This document shows, piece after piece, positions 16,076-24,860 of a stretch of 64,000 nucleotides of DNA (the first letter of the stretch is position 1; each line of letters opens with the position of its first letter). The stretch is taken from assembly GCF_006716085.1 (NCBI RefSeq), contig NZ_VFON01000001.1:1426001-1490000 (forward strand), read 5' to 3'. A program made the position numbers and the translations under genes. Below the pieces are notes generated by a model. That model saw only the letters and a program-made list of their open reading frames with translations. It was not told where the DNA came from and did not search any database. Origin of the DNA: Leucobacter komagatae. Lineage in GTDB: Bacteria; Actinomycetota; Actinomycetes; Actinomycetales; Microbacteriaceae.

Positions 16076-17386
16076 ATGACCGCAGTGCCCGCTCAGGAAT
16101 CCCACGCCGCACGACTTCGCGAGGTGCTCCCAGAGCACAGCGGCGTCACCGAGGCGGGCGAGCTCACCATCGGCGGCGTCGAGGTTTCTGCCCTCGTTGA
16201 GCAGTACGGCACGCCCCTGCACGTGTTTGACGAGATCGGGCTGCGCGAGCAGGCGCGCCGTTTCGTCCGGGGCCTCCGCGAGCGCTGGCCCAACTCCGAC
16301 GTGCTGTTCGCGTCGAAGTCGCTTCCCGCCGTCGGGATGTACAAGATCGCGCAGGAGGAGGGGCTCGCGGTCGACGTTGCCGGTGCAGGTGAGCTGCACC
16401 TCGCGCTTGCCGCCGGCGTCGACCCTGCACGCATCTACTTTCACGGCAACGCGAAGACGACGGCAGAGCTCGCGTTTGCCCTTGAGCGCGGTGTCGGCAC
16501 GATCATCGTCGACAACACCGACGAGCTCGACAGGCTCGACGCGCTGCTCACCGCACCGCAAGCGCTCTTGCTCCGCGTGATTCCCGGCGTCGAGGCCGAA
16601 ACCCACGCGTCACAGGCGACGGGTGGCACCCGCTCGAAGTTCGGGCTTCCGATGGACCAGGCCCTCGCTGCAATTGAGCGCATGCGCGCGCACCCTCTCA
16701 TGCGATTTGAGGGCGTGCACCTGCACATCGGCTCACAGATTCTCAACACCGCCCAGTTCGCCGAGGCCGTCGAAAAGATCTCGAGCGCGGGCCACTTCCC
16801 CACCTACGACATTGGCGGCGGGCTCGGCGTGAAGTACACCCACGCGGATGACGCGCCGAGCGTAGAGGCGTACCTTGACGAGATCGTTGCGGCGGCGAAG
16901 GCGCACCTCCCGGAGGGGTCGCGGCTGCTCATCGAGCCAGGCCGCTCGCTCGTGGCCCGCGCCGGGGTCTCGGCCTACCGCGTCGTCTCAGTGAAGCGCA
17001 CCGGGCAGGTGTTCGTCGCGGTCGACGGCGGCATGGCAGACCAGCTCGACGTTGCCCTCACGCTGCAGCGCTACGAGGCCGTGATCGCGAACCGCGCGGC
17101 TGAGCCCGCGGCGGAAGCCGTGCAGCTCGTCGGCCGCCAGTGTGAGTCGGGCGACCTGCTCATCGACGGCGCCGACCTACCGGAGGCGCGGGTGGGCGAC
17201 GTCGTTGTCATGGCGACGACGGGCGCGTACTCGTACACGACGTCGAACAACTACAACGGCGCCCTGAAACCCGCGATCGTCTTCGTCGCGGACGGCGAGG
17301 CGCGGCTCGTCACCAGACGCGAGACGTACGCCGACCTGCTCGCGACGCACGCGCCCGCGCTTGAGGGCGGCACCGCAACCGACTAG
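16076..17386 (+). CDS. lysA: Diaminopimelate decarboxylase-like PLP enzyme
   Basis: Fold-type III (alanine-racemase-like) decarboxylase of 436 residues, expected to convert meso-diaminopimelate to lysine. Visible motifs: PLP lysine in LFASKSLPAVG (Lys81), GNAKTTAEL, HIGSQI, the glycine loop DIGGGLGV, EPGRSLVARAG, the substrate signature CESGD (about 356-360), and ATTGAYSYTTSNNYNG near the C-terminus. I prefer the ATG at 16076, with GAGGAAG upstream; a GTG one codon earlier is an alternative. lysA is usually near argS or threonine genes in Actinobacteria; here it adjoins a GntR gene and a peptide importer, which suggests a catabolic role on imported cell-wall peptides. A relative acting on another diamino acid cannot be excluded. 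Confidence 0.85.
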   Translation: MTAVPAQESHAARLREVLPEHSGVTEAGELTIGGVEVSALVEQYGTPLHVFDEIGLREQARRFVRGLRERWPNSDVLFASKSLPAVGMYKIAQEEGLAVDVAGAGELHLALAAGVDPARIYFHGNAKTTAELAFALERGVGTIIVDNTDELDRLDALLTAPQALLLRVIPGVEAETHASQATGGTRSKFGLPMDQALAAIERMRAHPLMRFEGVHLHIGSQILNTAQFAEAVEKISSAGHFPTYDIGGGLGVKYTHADDAPSVEAYLDEIVAAAKAHLPEGSRLLIEPGRSLVARAGVSAYRVVSVKRTGQVFVAVDGGMADQLDVALTLQRYEAVIANRAAEPAAEAVQLVGRQCESGDLLIDGADLPEARVGDVVVMATTGAYSYTTSNNYNGALKPAIVFVADGEARLVTRRETYADLLATHAPALEGGTATD

Positions 17387-18396
17387 CTCAGGCGGGTCTT
17401 CGGGGAGACCGTATATGTGTCTTCTGGGTCGCTGTACACCGCGTCCCCGAGCGCCTCGTCGACGGCAGCGAGGGTCGCTGCGTCGAGCGTGACGCCCGAC
17501 GCCTTCACGGTGTCGGCGAGCTGCTCTGGCCTGGACGCTCCAACAAGCGCCGACGCGACATTCGGGTGCTGCAGCACCCACGCTATTGCAAGCTGTGGCA
17601 TCGTGAGGCCGGCCTGCTCGGCGATGGGCTTCAGCCGCTGCACGGCGACGAGCAGCTCCTCTCGGAGAAAATCGTGGATGAACCTCGCGCCGCTCCGCTC
17701 GTCGGTCGCGCGCGACCCCGCGGGGAGCGGCTGGCCCGGCAGGTACTTGCCAGTGAGCACGCCCTGCGCCATTGGCGACCACACAATCTGCGAGATGCCG
17801 AGTTCCTCGGACGCTGGCACGACCTTACCCTCAATGACCCGCCAGAGCATCGAGTACTGTGGCTGGTTCGAGATGAGCTGGATCCCGAGCTGTTTCGCGA
17901 GCGCGTGGCCCTCACGCAGCTGCTCCGCCGTCCACTCCGACACCCCGATGTAGAGCGCCTTCCCCTGGCGCACGATGTCGGCGAACGCCTGGAACGTTTC
18001 CTCGAGCGGCGTCTCGTAGTCGAACCTGTGCGCCTGGTAGAGGTCGACGTAGTCGGTGCCGAGCCGGGTGAGCGAGCCGTTGATCGACTCAAAGATGTGT
18101 TTCCGGCTCAGCCCCGTGTCGTTCGGCCCCTTGGCTCCGACTGGGAAGTAGCACTTCGTGAAGATCTCGAGCCCTTCGCGCCGCTGCCCAGCGAGCGCCT
18201 TGCCGAGTACAACCTCGGCGGCCTGGTTCGCGTACGTGTCGGCGGTATCGAAGGTCGTAATTCCCGCGTCGAGCGCCGCGTGCACGGTCTTCGTCGCTGC
18301 CTCGTCGGCGACCTGCGAGGCGTGGGTGATCCAGTTGCCGTAGGTGATCTCCGAGACTTTGAGGCCGCTGTTTCCGAGGTAGCGATAGTTGACCAT
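17383..18396 (-). CDS. Aldo-keto reductase (Kv-beta/YghZ-like)
   Basis: NADPH-dependent oxidoreductase with a TIM-barrel fold, 337 residues. The catalytic tetrad is visible: Asp50 and Tyr55 in FDTADTYAN, Lys81 in FTKCY, and His123 in YQAHRFD. NADP-binding residues near the C-terminus (SALVGASRPEQLADTV) are conserved. It resembles the Kv-channel beta-subunit/YghZ branch, which reduces aldehydes such as methylglyoxal. Its stop codon overlaps that of lysA on the opposite strand (shared CTAG), so the two genes converge with no spacer. No strong ribosome site precedes the ATG. Confidence 0.9.
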   Translation of the reverse strand: MVNYRYLGNSGLKVSEITYGNWITHASQVADEAATKTVHAALDAGITTFDTADTYANQAAEVVLGKALAGQRREGLEIFTKCYFPVGAKGPNDTGLSRKHIFESINGSLTRLGTDYVDLYQAHRFDYETPLEETFQAFADIVRQGKALYIGVSEWTAEQLREGHALAKQLGIQLISNQPQYSMLWRVIEGKVVPASEELGISQIVWSPMAQGVLTGKYLPGQPLPAGSRATDERSGARFIHDFLREELLVAVQRLKPIAEQAGLTMPQLAIAWVLQHPNVASALVGASRPEQLADTVKASGVTLDAATLAAVDEALGDAVYSDPEDTYTVSPKTRLS

Positions 18397-18433
18397 GTGC
18401 CAACGCTAATACCGCTACCCCGGGAACGGAACC

Positions 18434-19264
18434 CTAGTCCAGGAAGATGTCAGGGCGCAGCTCGCTGTCCGGGGTTCCGGGCACCGCCGCGTAGCCGGAA
18501 AAGTCGGTGACGCCCTCGCCACGCAGCACGTCCTCTGCGATGAGGGACTGGCCGGTGTACTGGCCCGCTGGCTTCGTGAGCACCGTGTACGCCGCGTCAG
18601 CGTACACCGCGGGCGTGCGGCTCGCGGCCATGACTTGGTCGCCGCCGAGCAGGTTCTGCACTGCCGCGGTCGCGACGGTGGTCGCCGGCCACAGCGTGTT
18701 CGCAGCGACGCCGGTCTTCGCGAACTCAGCGGCCATGCCAAGCGTCGCCATCGTCATGCCGTACTTCGCGAGGGTGTAGCCCGTGTGCCCGCCGAGCCAC
18801 TTGGGGTCGAGGTTCAGGGGCGGCGAGAGTGACAGGATGTGGGGATTCTCGGCTTGCTGGAGCAGCGGGAGCGCCGCGCGAGAGAGCATGAAGGTGCCGC
18901 GCACGTTCACGTCTTGCATGAGGTCGTACTTCTTCGGATTGAGGTCGAGCGTGCCCGACAGGTCAATGACGCTCGCGTTGTTCACGACAATGTCGACCCC
19001 ACCAAACTCGGCACGCGCCTGCTCGACGGCCGACGCGATATCGTCGTCGTTGCGCACGTCGCCCACGATCGCAAGCGCGTTCCCGCCCGCCGCGCGGATC
19101 TCGTCTGCGGCCGTGTGGATCGTCCCAGCGAGCTTCGGGTGCGGGGTATCCGTCTTCGCGAGCATCGCGATGTTGGCGCCGTCGGCCGCGGCGCGCAACG
19201 CAATCGCAAGCCCGATTCCCCTGCTGCCGCCAGACATAAGGATCGTCTTCCCTGCCAGTGTCAT
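18434..19264 (-). CDS. Short-chain dehydrogenase/reductase, HSDL2-like
   Basis: NAD(P)-dependent SDR of 276 residues. It has the dinucleotide loop MSGGSRGIG (about 10-18), GDVRNDDD, NNAS (about 95-98), a SPPLNLDP stretch typical of the hydroxysteroid-dehydrogenase-like 2 group, and the catalytic Tyr163-xxx-Lys167 in YTLAKYG. I chose the ATG at 19264 because AAAGGAG stands 6 nt before it; an upstream extension in the same frame lacks support. The substrate is unknown; HSDL2-like proteins are linked to fatty-acid or sterol metabolism. Probably transcribed independently of the aldo-keto reductase, 37 nt downstream. Confidence 0.88.
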   Translation of the reverse strand: MTLAGKTILMSGGSRGIGLAIALRAAADGANIAMLAKTDTPHPKLAGTIHTAADEIRAAGGNALAIVGDVRNDDDIASAVEQARAEFGGVDIVVNNASVIDLSGTLDLNPKKYDLMQDVNVRGTFMLSRAALPLLQQAENPHILSLSPPLNLDPKWLGGHTGYTLAKYGMTMATLGMAAEFAKTGVAANTLWPATTVATAAVQNLLGGDQVMAASRTPAVYADAAYTVLTKPAGQYTGQSLIAEDVLRGEGVTDFSGYAAVPGTPDSELRPDIFLD

Positions 19265-19481
19265 AGCTACTCCTTTGTGCTGTGGTTCTCTGCGCAAGTC
19301 TGACACGGGCGCGACAAATGCGCGAACGTTGCGTGCAGATCGTGCACTCAGCACATCGGCGACTGACAGTATTGGTGCATGTCGCACGATTCACAGACCG
19401 GCCACCCCGGCACCGGCCGGGTGGACGGCCTCGCTCAACCCATCGAGCCCGACGGCACGCGAAAGACCGCGGAGACGGTTG

Positions 19482-19552
19482 AGGTGGGGGCAGGAGTCGA
19501 ACCTGCGTGCGCAGCCTTGCGGGCTGCTACCTGGCCACTCGGTCACCCCACC
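19482..19552 (-). tRNA. tRNA-Cys (anticodon GCA), with C at position 33
   Basis: A 71-nt cloverleaf folds on the minus strand: acceptor GGTGGGG/CCCCACC, D arm ACC/GGT, anticodon stem GCAGC/GCTGC, four-base variable loop, T arm GCAGG-TTCGACT-CCTGC, and discriminator T73, a cysteine identity base. The anticodon loop reads CCGCAAG, giving GCA. The residue before the anticodon is C, whereas U33 is almost universal. CCA is not encoded. The C32-G38 pair could extend the stem. Confidence 0.9.
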
Positions 19553-19585
19553 TGAGTCGCCAGATCATCTCGGCGACATCACCCA

Positions 19586-19608
19586 TGCTACTGTTTGTCC
19601 TATGACAA
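19586..19608. promoter_or_regulatory. Extended -10 promoter followed by palindrome TTGTC-CTAT-GACAA
   Basis: TGC-TACTGT (19586-19594) is an extended -10 box. It is followed without a gap by TTGTCCTATGACAA (19595-19608), a perfect inverted repeat with a 4-bp spacer that covers the likely transcription start and the ATG at 19602. The same palindrome, in reverse complement, sits in the same place at 24870. A repressor bound here would block RNA polymerase directly. Confidence 0.65.
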
Positions 19609-20411
19609 TGCAACTTTTGGCAGGCGCCTCCGCCGCCGAGGAGGCTCAGCCTGCGACTTCGCCGATCGCATACGTGATTCAACACGTCGCGTTCGAGGGG
19701 CCCGGCACGCTCCACGGCGTGCTCACCGAGCTCGGATACGAGGTCAGGGTTCGACTCGCTGGCCTCGACCCGCTGCACCTCAGCGCGCTCGCCGACGGCG
19801 CGCTCCTCGCCGTACTCGGCGGCCCGATTGGCGTGGCAGAGACGGCGACGTACCCCTTTCTCCACGAAGAGAAACGCCTCATTCGCAAGTGGCTCGAGCT
19901 CGATCGGCCGCTGCTCGGCATCTGCCTTGGGGCTCAGCTCATCGCTGAGGCCATGGGCGCGACGGTTGAGACGCTGCGCTCCCCCGAGATCGGCTACGCC
20001 CCGCTGACACTGACCCAGGCGGGTGCGCGTAGCGTGCTCGCCCCGCTCGCTCACCTCTCGGTACTGCACTGGCACGGAGACCACGCGAGCTTGCCCCCGG
20101 GAGCGCGGCGACTCGCGCAAACGCCAGCGACCCCCGTGCAGGCTTTCGCGAGTGGTGAGCACGTGCTCGGGCTGCAGTTTCACATCGAGGCCGACCACGC
20201 GGCCATTGAGGAGTGGCTCATCGGCCACGCAGTCGAGCTCCGCTCGGCGGGCGTCGACCCGGGCGTGATCCGTGTCCAGGCCTCCGAGTACGGCCCCGCG
20301 CTCTCGTCTGCGGGCAGGGCCGTGCTGCGCGCGTGGCTCAGGCGCCTCCCGAGCCTCCCCAGCGGCCTGGCTCCGTTGCCGGCCGTCGGAGCGGTGAACC
20401 GTGGCAGGTAG
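19602..20411 (+). CDS. Class I glutamine amidotransferase-like protein (GuaA-type domain, stand-alone)
   Basis: A 269-residue protein with a class I glutaminase fold. The nucleophile elbow is LGICLGAQL (Cys108), and the His-Glu pair is LQFHIEADH (His194, Glu196). It lacks any synthetase partner domain. Stand-alone members include gamma-glutamyl hydrolases and amidotransferases of unknown acceptor. No ribosome site is visible; the ATG lies 8 nt behind the -10 box, so the mRNA is probably leaderless. A second ATG two codons on is an alternative start. The next gene starts 11 nt inside its 3' end, indicating an operon. The promoter carries the palindrome shared with serC. Confidence 0.82.
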   Translation: MTMQLLAGASAAEEAQPATSPIAYVIQHVAFEGPGTLHGVLTELGYEVRVRLAGLDPLHLSALADGALLAVLGGPIGVAETATYPFLHEEKRLIRKWLELDRPLLGICLGAQLIAEAMGATVETLRSPEIGYAPLTLTQAGARSVLAPLAHLSVLHWHGDHASLPPGARRLAQTPATPVQAFASGEHVLGLQFHIEADHAAIEEWLIGHAVELRSAGVDPGVIRVQASEYGPALSSAGRAVLRAWLRRLPSLPSGLAPLPAVGAVNRGR

Positions 20412-21228
20412 CGACCGGACGGCCCGCTTTGCCCTCGTCGCGCGGGAGGCGGCCGAGGCGGGCCCCTCGCCGCGGCCGGTCGCGCGCTCTGAGGCCGAAG
20501 TCGAACTTGCTGCGCGGGTGCGCCAGCTCAGGGTCGGCGCCCTCGGCACGGGGTTCCAGACGACGCCGTCACCTGAGCTCAGCGAGCGCTATGCCGAGAC
20601 CCGCTCCGCTTCCGACGCGCTCGCAAGCGTGCTCGAGGTCACCGCGCCGCCCTTCGAGGCGTTCTTCGCGCTGGGTGCGAACGAGCCGACTGCGAACCGC
20701 GCGAGAGCGGACGAACTCGTCCCCGTCATCGCGCCGCACGGGCTCGGTGCCCCGGCATGGCTGCGGGTGGCTGCCGCAGACGGCGTGCTTCCACCCATCG
20801 AGTGCGCCACCGAGGTGCTGCGCTGGTTCGCGGCCCTGGATCGGCCGCCGCGAGCGTCAGCGGTACCGACCGTGCGAACCTCGAGCGCCCACGGCACCGT
20901 CTCCTGGACCCTCCGCTGGGTTTCGGCCGCCGCGAGCCCCACCCCCGAGCGCACAGCCCCTGCGAGACCATCGCCGACTCTCACGGAGCAGGGCGTTGCC
21001 CTCGCAAACTGGCCGACGCTTCCGGAGATGTTCGCGCTGCAGGCCAGGCAGCGCTCACTGACTGCTCCGCTTGTTGACGGGCGCACTTTCACCTGGCTTG
21101 CCGGGGCGCTCCCCGACCGCGCGCTCGCAGCGAGGCACACCTTCGACAGCTCCACCGGCTCGATCCGCATCAGCACCAGGGCCCGCTCTGACCGCGGCAG
21201 CCACGTCGGCGCCCGCACTGTTTTCTAA
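20401..21228 (+). CDS. Unknown protein, translationally coupled to the amidotransferase-like gene
   Basis: A 275-residue protein that I do not recognise. The GTG start lies inside the 3' end of the preceding gene, with GGAG upstream. No signal peptide or membrane segment is visible, so it is probably cytoplasmic. The N-terminal 120 residues are mostly helical and Ala/Glu-rich (SEAEVELAARVRQLRVGALG). The middle has a Ser/Pro/Ala-rich linker (about 185-200). The C-terminal part contains FTWLAGALPDRALAARHTFD and ends in a basic Ser/Thr/Arg tail. Operon position suggests that it works with the amidotransferase-like protein. Confidence 0.75.
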   Translation: MAGSDRTARFALVAREAAEAGPSPRPVARSEAEVELAARVRQLRVGALGTGFQTTPSPELSERYAETRSASDALASVLEVTAPPFEAFFALGANEPTANRARADELVPVIAPHGLGAPAWLRVAAADGVLPPIECATEVLRWFAALDRPPRASAVPTVRTSSAHGTVSWTLRWVSAAASPTPERTAPARPSPTLTEQGVALANWPTLPEMFALQARQRSLTAPLVDGRTFTWLAGALPDRALAARHTFDSSTGSIRISTRARSDRGSHVGARTVF

Positions 21229-21263
21229 GTCAGGTTGCTAGGTCAAGGCCCCGGGTCAGGCCT

Positions 21264-23174
21264 CTAAGCCGAGCCACCCTGCCCTGGCAGCGCCACACGC
21301 GCCTGGTCGCCGAGCATTTGCGCGAGCGCGGCCGGGAGTTCCCGCACCGACCCGATCAAGGTGAGTCCCGGGCGGAAGAGGCCCATTCCACCAGTCACAC
21401 CGATCCCGACTCCGTACACCTCGATCCCCGCCGCTCGAGCCCTCGCCAGTTCGCGCGCAAGGGCACGGCCCTCAACATGTTCGGGGCTACTCGCGAATCC
21501 ACCATCGCTCACGAAGACGAGCACCCGCCGCTGCGCCACCCCTGCGGGCCGCCGGGCGATCAACAGTTCACGCACCGCGAGCTCGATCGCGGGAACGGGG
21601 TGCGTCTCACCCTCCGCCGCCACCATCGCCTCGCGCAGGGCGATCCGGTGGGTGTCGGTAAGCCGTTCGTTGCAGCGCTTCACCAGCGTCGCGGCGCTGT
21701 CGAACACGACAAGGCCGGAGCGCACGGCGCTCGGCTCCCCGCCGGGGTATCGGGTTTCAAGTTCGCGGAGCTCCCTCGCCGCACCCGCGAGCGCTTCGAG
21801 GAAGACCATCGCCGCGTCCGCTGACAGCTGCGCGGCCTGGCCCTGCATCGACCCCGATCTGTCGAGCACGAGCACGGTGTCGGTCCGCCCGAGGCCAGGC
21901 CCGCTCACGGTCACCGGCATGCGCGCCCGGTACACGTTCGGCCGGGGGTCGCCGCCGCGGGCCTCAGCAACCGTCGCGGCCAGGCGACCGGTGTGGATCG
22001 GCCCCGGCTCGGGCCCGGCGAAGCGTGTCTCGCGCTGGGCGACCCGCAGACTCTCCCGCAGCAGGCGCCGCCAGACGTCCCCGACGGCCCGAATCTCCCG
22101 ACGGTACGTGCCGAGGCAGTGCCTGTATTCCGCGAGCGCGGCCGCACTGCCGCGCCGCCACTCTCCTCCGGCCTCGGCGGCCGCCTGGCCGGGCGTCGCT
22201 GCTTCGGCCGCCTCCAGCTGCGCGGTAGAACCGCCGCCCGGCGGCGTGAGCGAGGGGCGTTGAGCGGGCAACGGCGTCTCACTCAGCACTGGTGGGATGC
22301 GACCGGAATCGGCTTCAACCAGGGAACCCGGCTCGGTCGCAGCCGATGGCGGGGACCCCGAAGGATCCGGCTCGCAGAGGTCGCCCTCACGGCGCTGCTC
22401 GTCTGCGTTCGCGCGATCCGGATCCGCGTTCGTTTCACCGCCTGCGTCGTCACCAGCCGCGTTGGCGCTTCCCAGGTCGCCAAGCCCCTCGACCCCGCTC
22501 TGCCCCTCCTGCGGCGGGCCGGCACCGCCGCCCGCGGCATCGCTCAGGCCGCTGCCCGCCGCGAGCGCCTCATACGCGGGCGCAACGGCGGCGAGCAGTC
22601 GGTCGAGGCCGTCGACCGGGTCGGCCGCGCCCGTCCCGGTGAGCGCGGCGCGGGTGACGGGGGTGAACAGCTGCCCGACGGCCTCGCCCACCTGCGTGGG
22701 AAGCCCGAGCGAGGCGCGCTGCACGAGCCCCAGCCACTGCGCGTTGGGTGGCCAACTGGTGAGCGCTTCGGGAATGTCGCGGCGAACGGCCCCAATGAGT
22801 TGTCGCCCGAATCCCGGTTGCGCCTCGAGCAGCGCGCGCTGCGCCTGCACCCGGTCGAGTGTCACCATGAGCGTGTGGAGATCGGGGCGAGCCGCGAGCA
22901 CTCGCGCGCGACGGTTCTCGCGCGCCGGGGAGCAGCCCGCGCCCGTGACGAACCAGAGCTCGCGCAGCGTCAGCGCGACCGCAGCGTCGACTCCGTGCCC
23001 GCGCCGCGTGAAGTACTCGCGCCCCACAGCAAGGCGCTCACCTTCGAAGCGCCACTCCTCACCCGCGAGAGTGGTGACGCGCACCCCAAGGAGCCGGCCC
23101 GCCGCGGCGAGCGCGCCGTCAAACTCCGCCGCCTCAGCGCGCTCAGCGTCCCGCTCGCTGCCGTCTCCGCTCAC
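21264..23174 (-). CDS. VWA-domain protein with disordered linker, partner of MoxR-type ATPase
   Basis: A 636-residue protein in three parts: an N-terminal folded region (about 1-215), a long low-complexity Gly/Pro/Glu/Ala linker (about 216-345), and a C-terminal von Willebrand factor A domain. The metal-ion-dependent adhesion site looks complete: LVLDRSGSMQGQ (about 432-443), a Thr in EGETHPVPAIELA, and an Asp in VLVFVSDGGF. AAA plus VWA with an acidic linker is the plan of CobS/CobT-like and MoxR/VWA chaperone pairs. Starts with GTG overlapping the stop of the ATPase gene (GTGA). No chelatase large subunit is nearby, so the client is unknown. Confidence 0.85.
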   Translation of the reverse strand: MSGDGSERDAERAEAAEFDGALAAAGRLLGVRVTTLAGEEWRFEGERLAVGREYFTRRGHGVDAAVALTLRELWFVTGAGCSPARENRRARVLAARPDLHTLMVTLDRVQAQRALLEAQPGFGRQLIGAVRRDIPEALTSWPPNAQWLGLVQRASLGLPTQVGEAVGQLFTPVTRAALTGTGAADPVDGLDRLLAAVAPAYEALAAGSGLSDAAGGGAGPPQEGQSGVEGLGDLGSANAAGDDAGGETNADPDRANADEQRREGDLCEPDPSGSPPSAATEPGSLVEADSGRIPPVLSETPLPAQRPSLTPPGGGSTAQLEAAEAATPGQAAAEAGGEWRRGSAAALAEYRHCLGTYRREIRAVGDVWRRLLRESLRVAQRETRFAGPEPGPIHTGRLAATVAEARGGDPRPNVYRARMPVTVSGPGLGRTDTVLVLDRSGSMQGQAAQLSADAAMVFLEALAGAARELRELETRYPGGEPSAVRSGLVVFDSAATLVKRCNERLTDTHRIALREAMVAAEGETHPVPAIELAVRELLIARRPAGVAQRRVLVFVSDGGFASSPEHVEGRALARELARARAAGIEVYGVGIGVTGGMGLFRPGLTLIGSVRELPAALAQMLGDQARVALPGQGGSA

Positions 23175-24808
23175 GTGAGGAGGCCCTGTCCGACGAGAAT
23201 CAGCCTGAGCACCGCCCGGTCGGCAGCGTGCATCACCCCGGCGGTGAACCGCTCGAGTGCGCCCGTGAGTGCCGTCGCCCCGCCCTGCAACATCACCCCT
23301 TGGAGCACCGCGGCGAGCGTGCGCGGCGCGATGACGGTCTCTGCGAGGCCCGGCTCATCATCGAACTCGCGCTCGGTGCCGCGGTAGCGTTCCAGCGCCG
23401 CGTCGGGGTTCCCGACGAACACCTGCTGGCTGATGAAGGCCGCGCGTGCGAGTGGGGTGAGTTCGGCGATACCGAGGCCCTGCGGCAGCGACCCGTCCGG
23501 GGCAGACACCACCGCAGCCGCGAGCAGCAGGTTTTCGGCAGGGACGTCGGAAATGTCTGCCCCCGAATCCGGGTAGTGCACTCGGAAGGTCCCCGACCCG
23601 AATCGATTCACGAGCTCTGCGCTCAACGGCTCAATGCCGCGGTATCTGTGGGGTGCGTACTCGTTGGCCGTTGCGAGCACGACGAACCCGCTCGCAATCT
23701 CGACGGTCAACCCAGGCTGCTCCTGCACCGCGAACCGCGCTCCCGGGCGCAGCTGCAGGATGCGGTTCAGGCGCTTGAGGAACTCGGGCGGCATTGCGTT
23801 GATCTCGTCGAGGATGATGGGCACGCCGCGCTGCATCGCGCGCAGCAGCGGGCCCGGCGCGAACTCCGTCACCGTTGCATCGCCCGACGCCCGAAGCTCG
23901 TGAGCCCCGATGATCTGAGCTCCGGTGATGTCGCCGTACCCCGAGACGAACTCGTGGGTAGTGCCGCCCAGCCCGGCAAGGTGCTCGGCGAGGGCGGTCT
24001 TGGCACCGCCGGTTTCGCCGATGAGCAGGATCGGCGCGCCGGTGAGCACCGCGGGCGTCGCCGCCGCGATCAGCTCACGCATTTGCGGGTTCAGCACGAG
24101 CCCGGCCTCAAGCTCACGCCGTGCCTGTCGGATGCGAATCTGGAGCACTGCGTCAAGCACCGCATCGGGCTCCGGCGTTGGCTGGGCTGCCTGCGATGCC
24201 TGCGTTGCCTGCGGGGCATAACCGATCGAGGCGCCGCCCGCCGAGGTGCATCCGTCAGACGCTGCGATGGTCTCCTGTTCCGCACGCGTGAGCGACCGCG
24301 AACGCCTGGCCGCGTGCCGCACGAGGGCATCGACGCGATCCTCGTTCCCGGCACCATCGACCGTTCGCACCAGTGCAATCGCCCGGCGCAGCGCCCAGGC
24401 GCGCGCGGTACTCGCTGCGGCGAGCGCCCGGGCAGCTTCGGGGTCAGCGAGCAGCTGCTCCCACTGCTCGGAGAGCTCGCGCACGCGAGCGAGTCCGTGT
24501 GCGATCGACGCTTCGGCGTCGAGCTCAGGTCGGGTGCGCGGCTCACCTCGGACGCTCCCCCATTCCCGCTGAACGCGGGTCGCGGGGCGCTCGAGTTCCT
24601 CCCCGTAGTGGTGCAGCCAGTCAGCCCGGAGCACCCGCGTCGCTTCGTGGAGCGCAGCGCGCACCTCTCGGGCGTTCGTCACGAGCGGCGATTCGGGCAC
24701 CGAGAGCTGGGAGGCGTCGACCGTGTCGCCCACCCACAGCGGCGTCTCCGATGCCTGGGGCACGGCTCCCGCCGTTTGGAGGGTTGGTGCTGCGCCTAGT
24801 GCTGTCAT
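23171..24808 (-). CDS. MoxR/CobS-like AAA+ ATPase
   Basis: Cytoplasmic AAA+ ATPase of 545 residues. About 240 N-terminal residues are helical and of unknown function. The ATPase core has Walker A LLIGETGGAKTAL (about 261-273), Walker B IILDEINAMPP (about 320-330), sensor 1 VVLATANEY and an arginine-containing ELVNRFGSG. The DEIN/MPPE pattern and the following helical domain resemble AAA_5 proteins such as MoxR, GvpN and CobS. It forms an operon with the VWA gene, overlapping by 4 nt, and is divergent from serC across 127 bp that holds the TTGTC-N4-GACAA palindrome. TACGAT at 24843-24848 (minus strand) is a possible -10 box. Confidence 0.86.
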   Translation of the reverse strand: MTALGAAPTLQTAGAVPQASETPLWVGDTVDASQLSVPESPLVTNAREVRAALHEATRVLRADWLHHYGEELERPATRVQREWGSVRGEPRTRPELDAEASIAHGLARVRELSEQWEQLLADPEAARALAAASTARAWALRRAIALVRTVDGAGNEDRVDALVRHAARRSRSLTRAEQETIAASDGCTSAGGASIGYAPQATQASQAAQPTPEPDAVLDAVLQIRIRQARRELEAGLVLNPQMRELIAAATPAVLTGAPILLIGETGGAKTALAEHLAGLGGTTHEFVSGYGDITGAQIIGAHELRASGDATVTEFAPGPLLRAMQRGVPIILDEINAMPPEFLKRLNRILQLRPGARFAVQEQPGLTVEIASGFVVLATANEYAPHRYRGIEPLSAELVNRFGSGTFRVHYPDSGADISDVPAENLLLAAAVVSAPDGSLPQGLGIAELTPLARAAFISQQVFVGNPDAALERYRGTEREFDDEPGLAETVIAPRTLAAVLQGVMLQGGATALTGALERFTAGVMHAADRAVLRLILVGQGLLT

Positions 24809-24860
24809 TGTCCTTCGTCCCCACTCGGCGCGCTCGCGCCGGATCGTAGCGTCATGCCAA

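Noticed and set aside
19379..19555. A 58-codon frame on the plus strand running through the tRNA-Cys gene
   Set aside because: Its second half is the antisense of the tRNA, it has no ribosome site and its sequence looks like the usual tRNA shadow.
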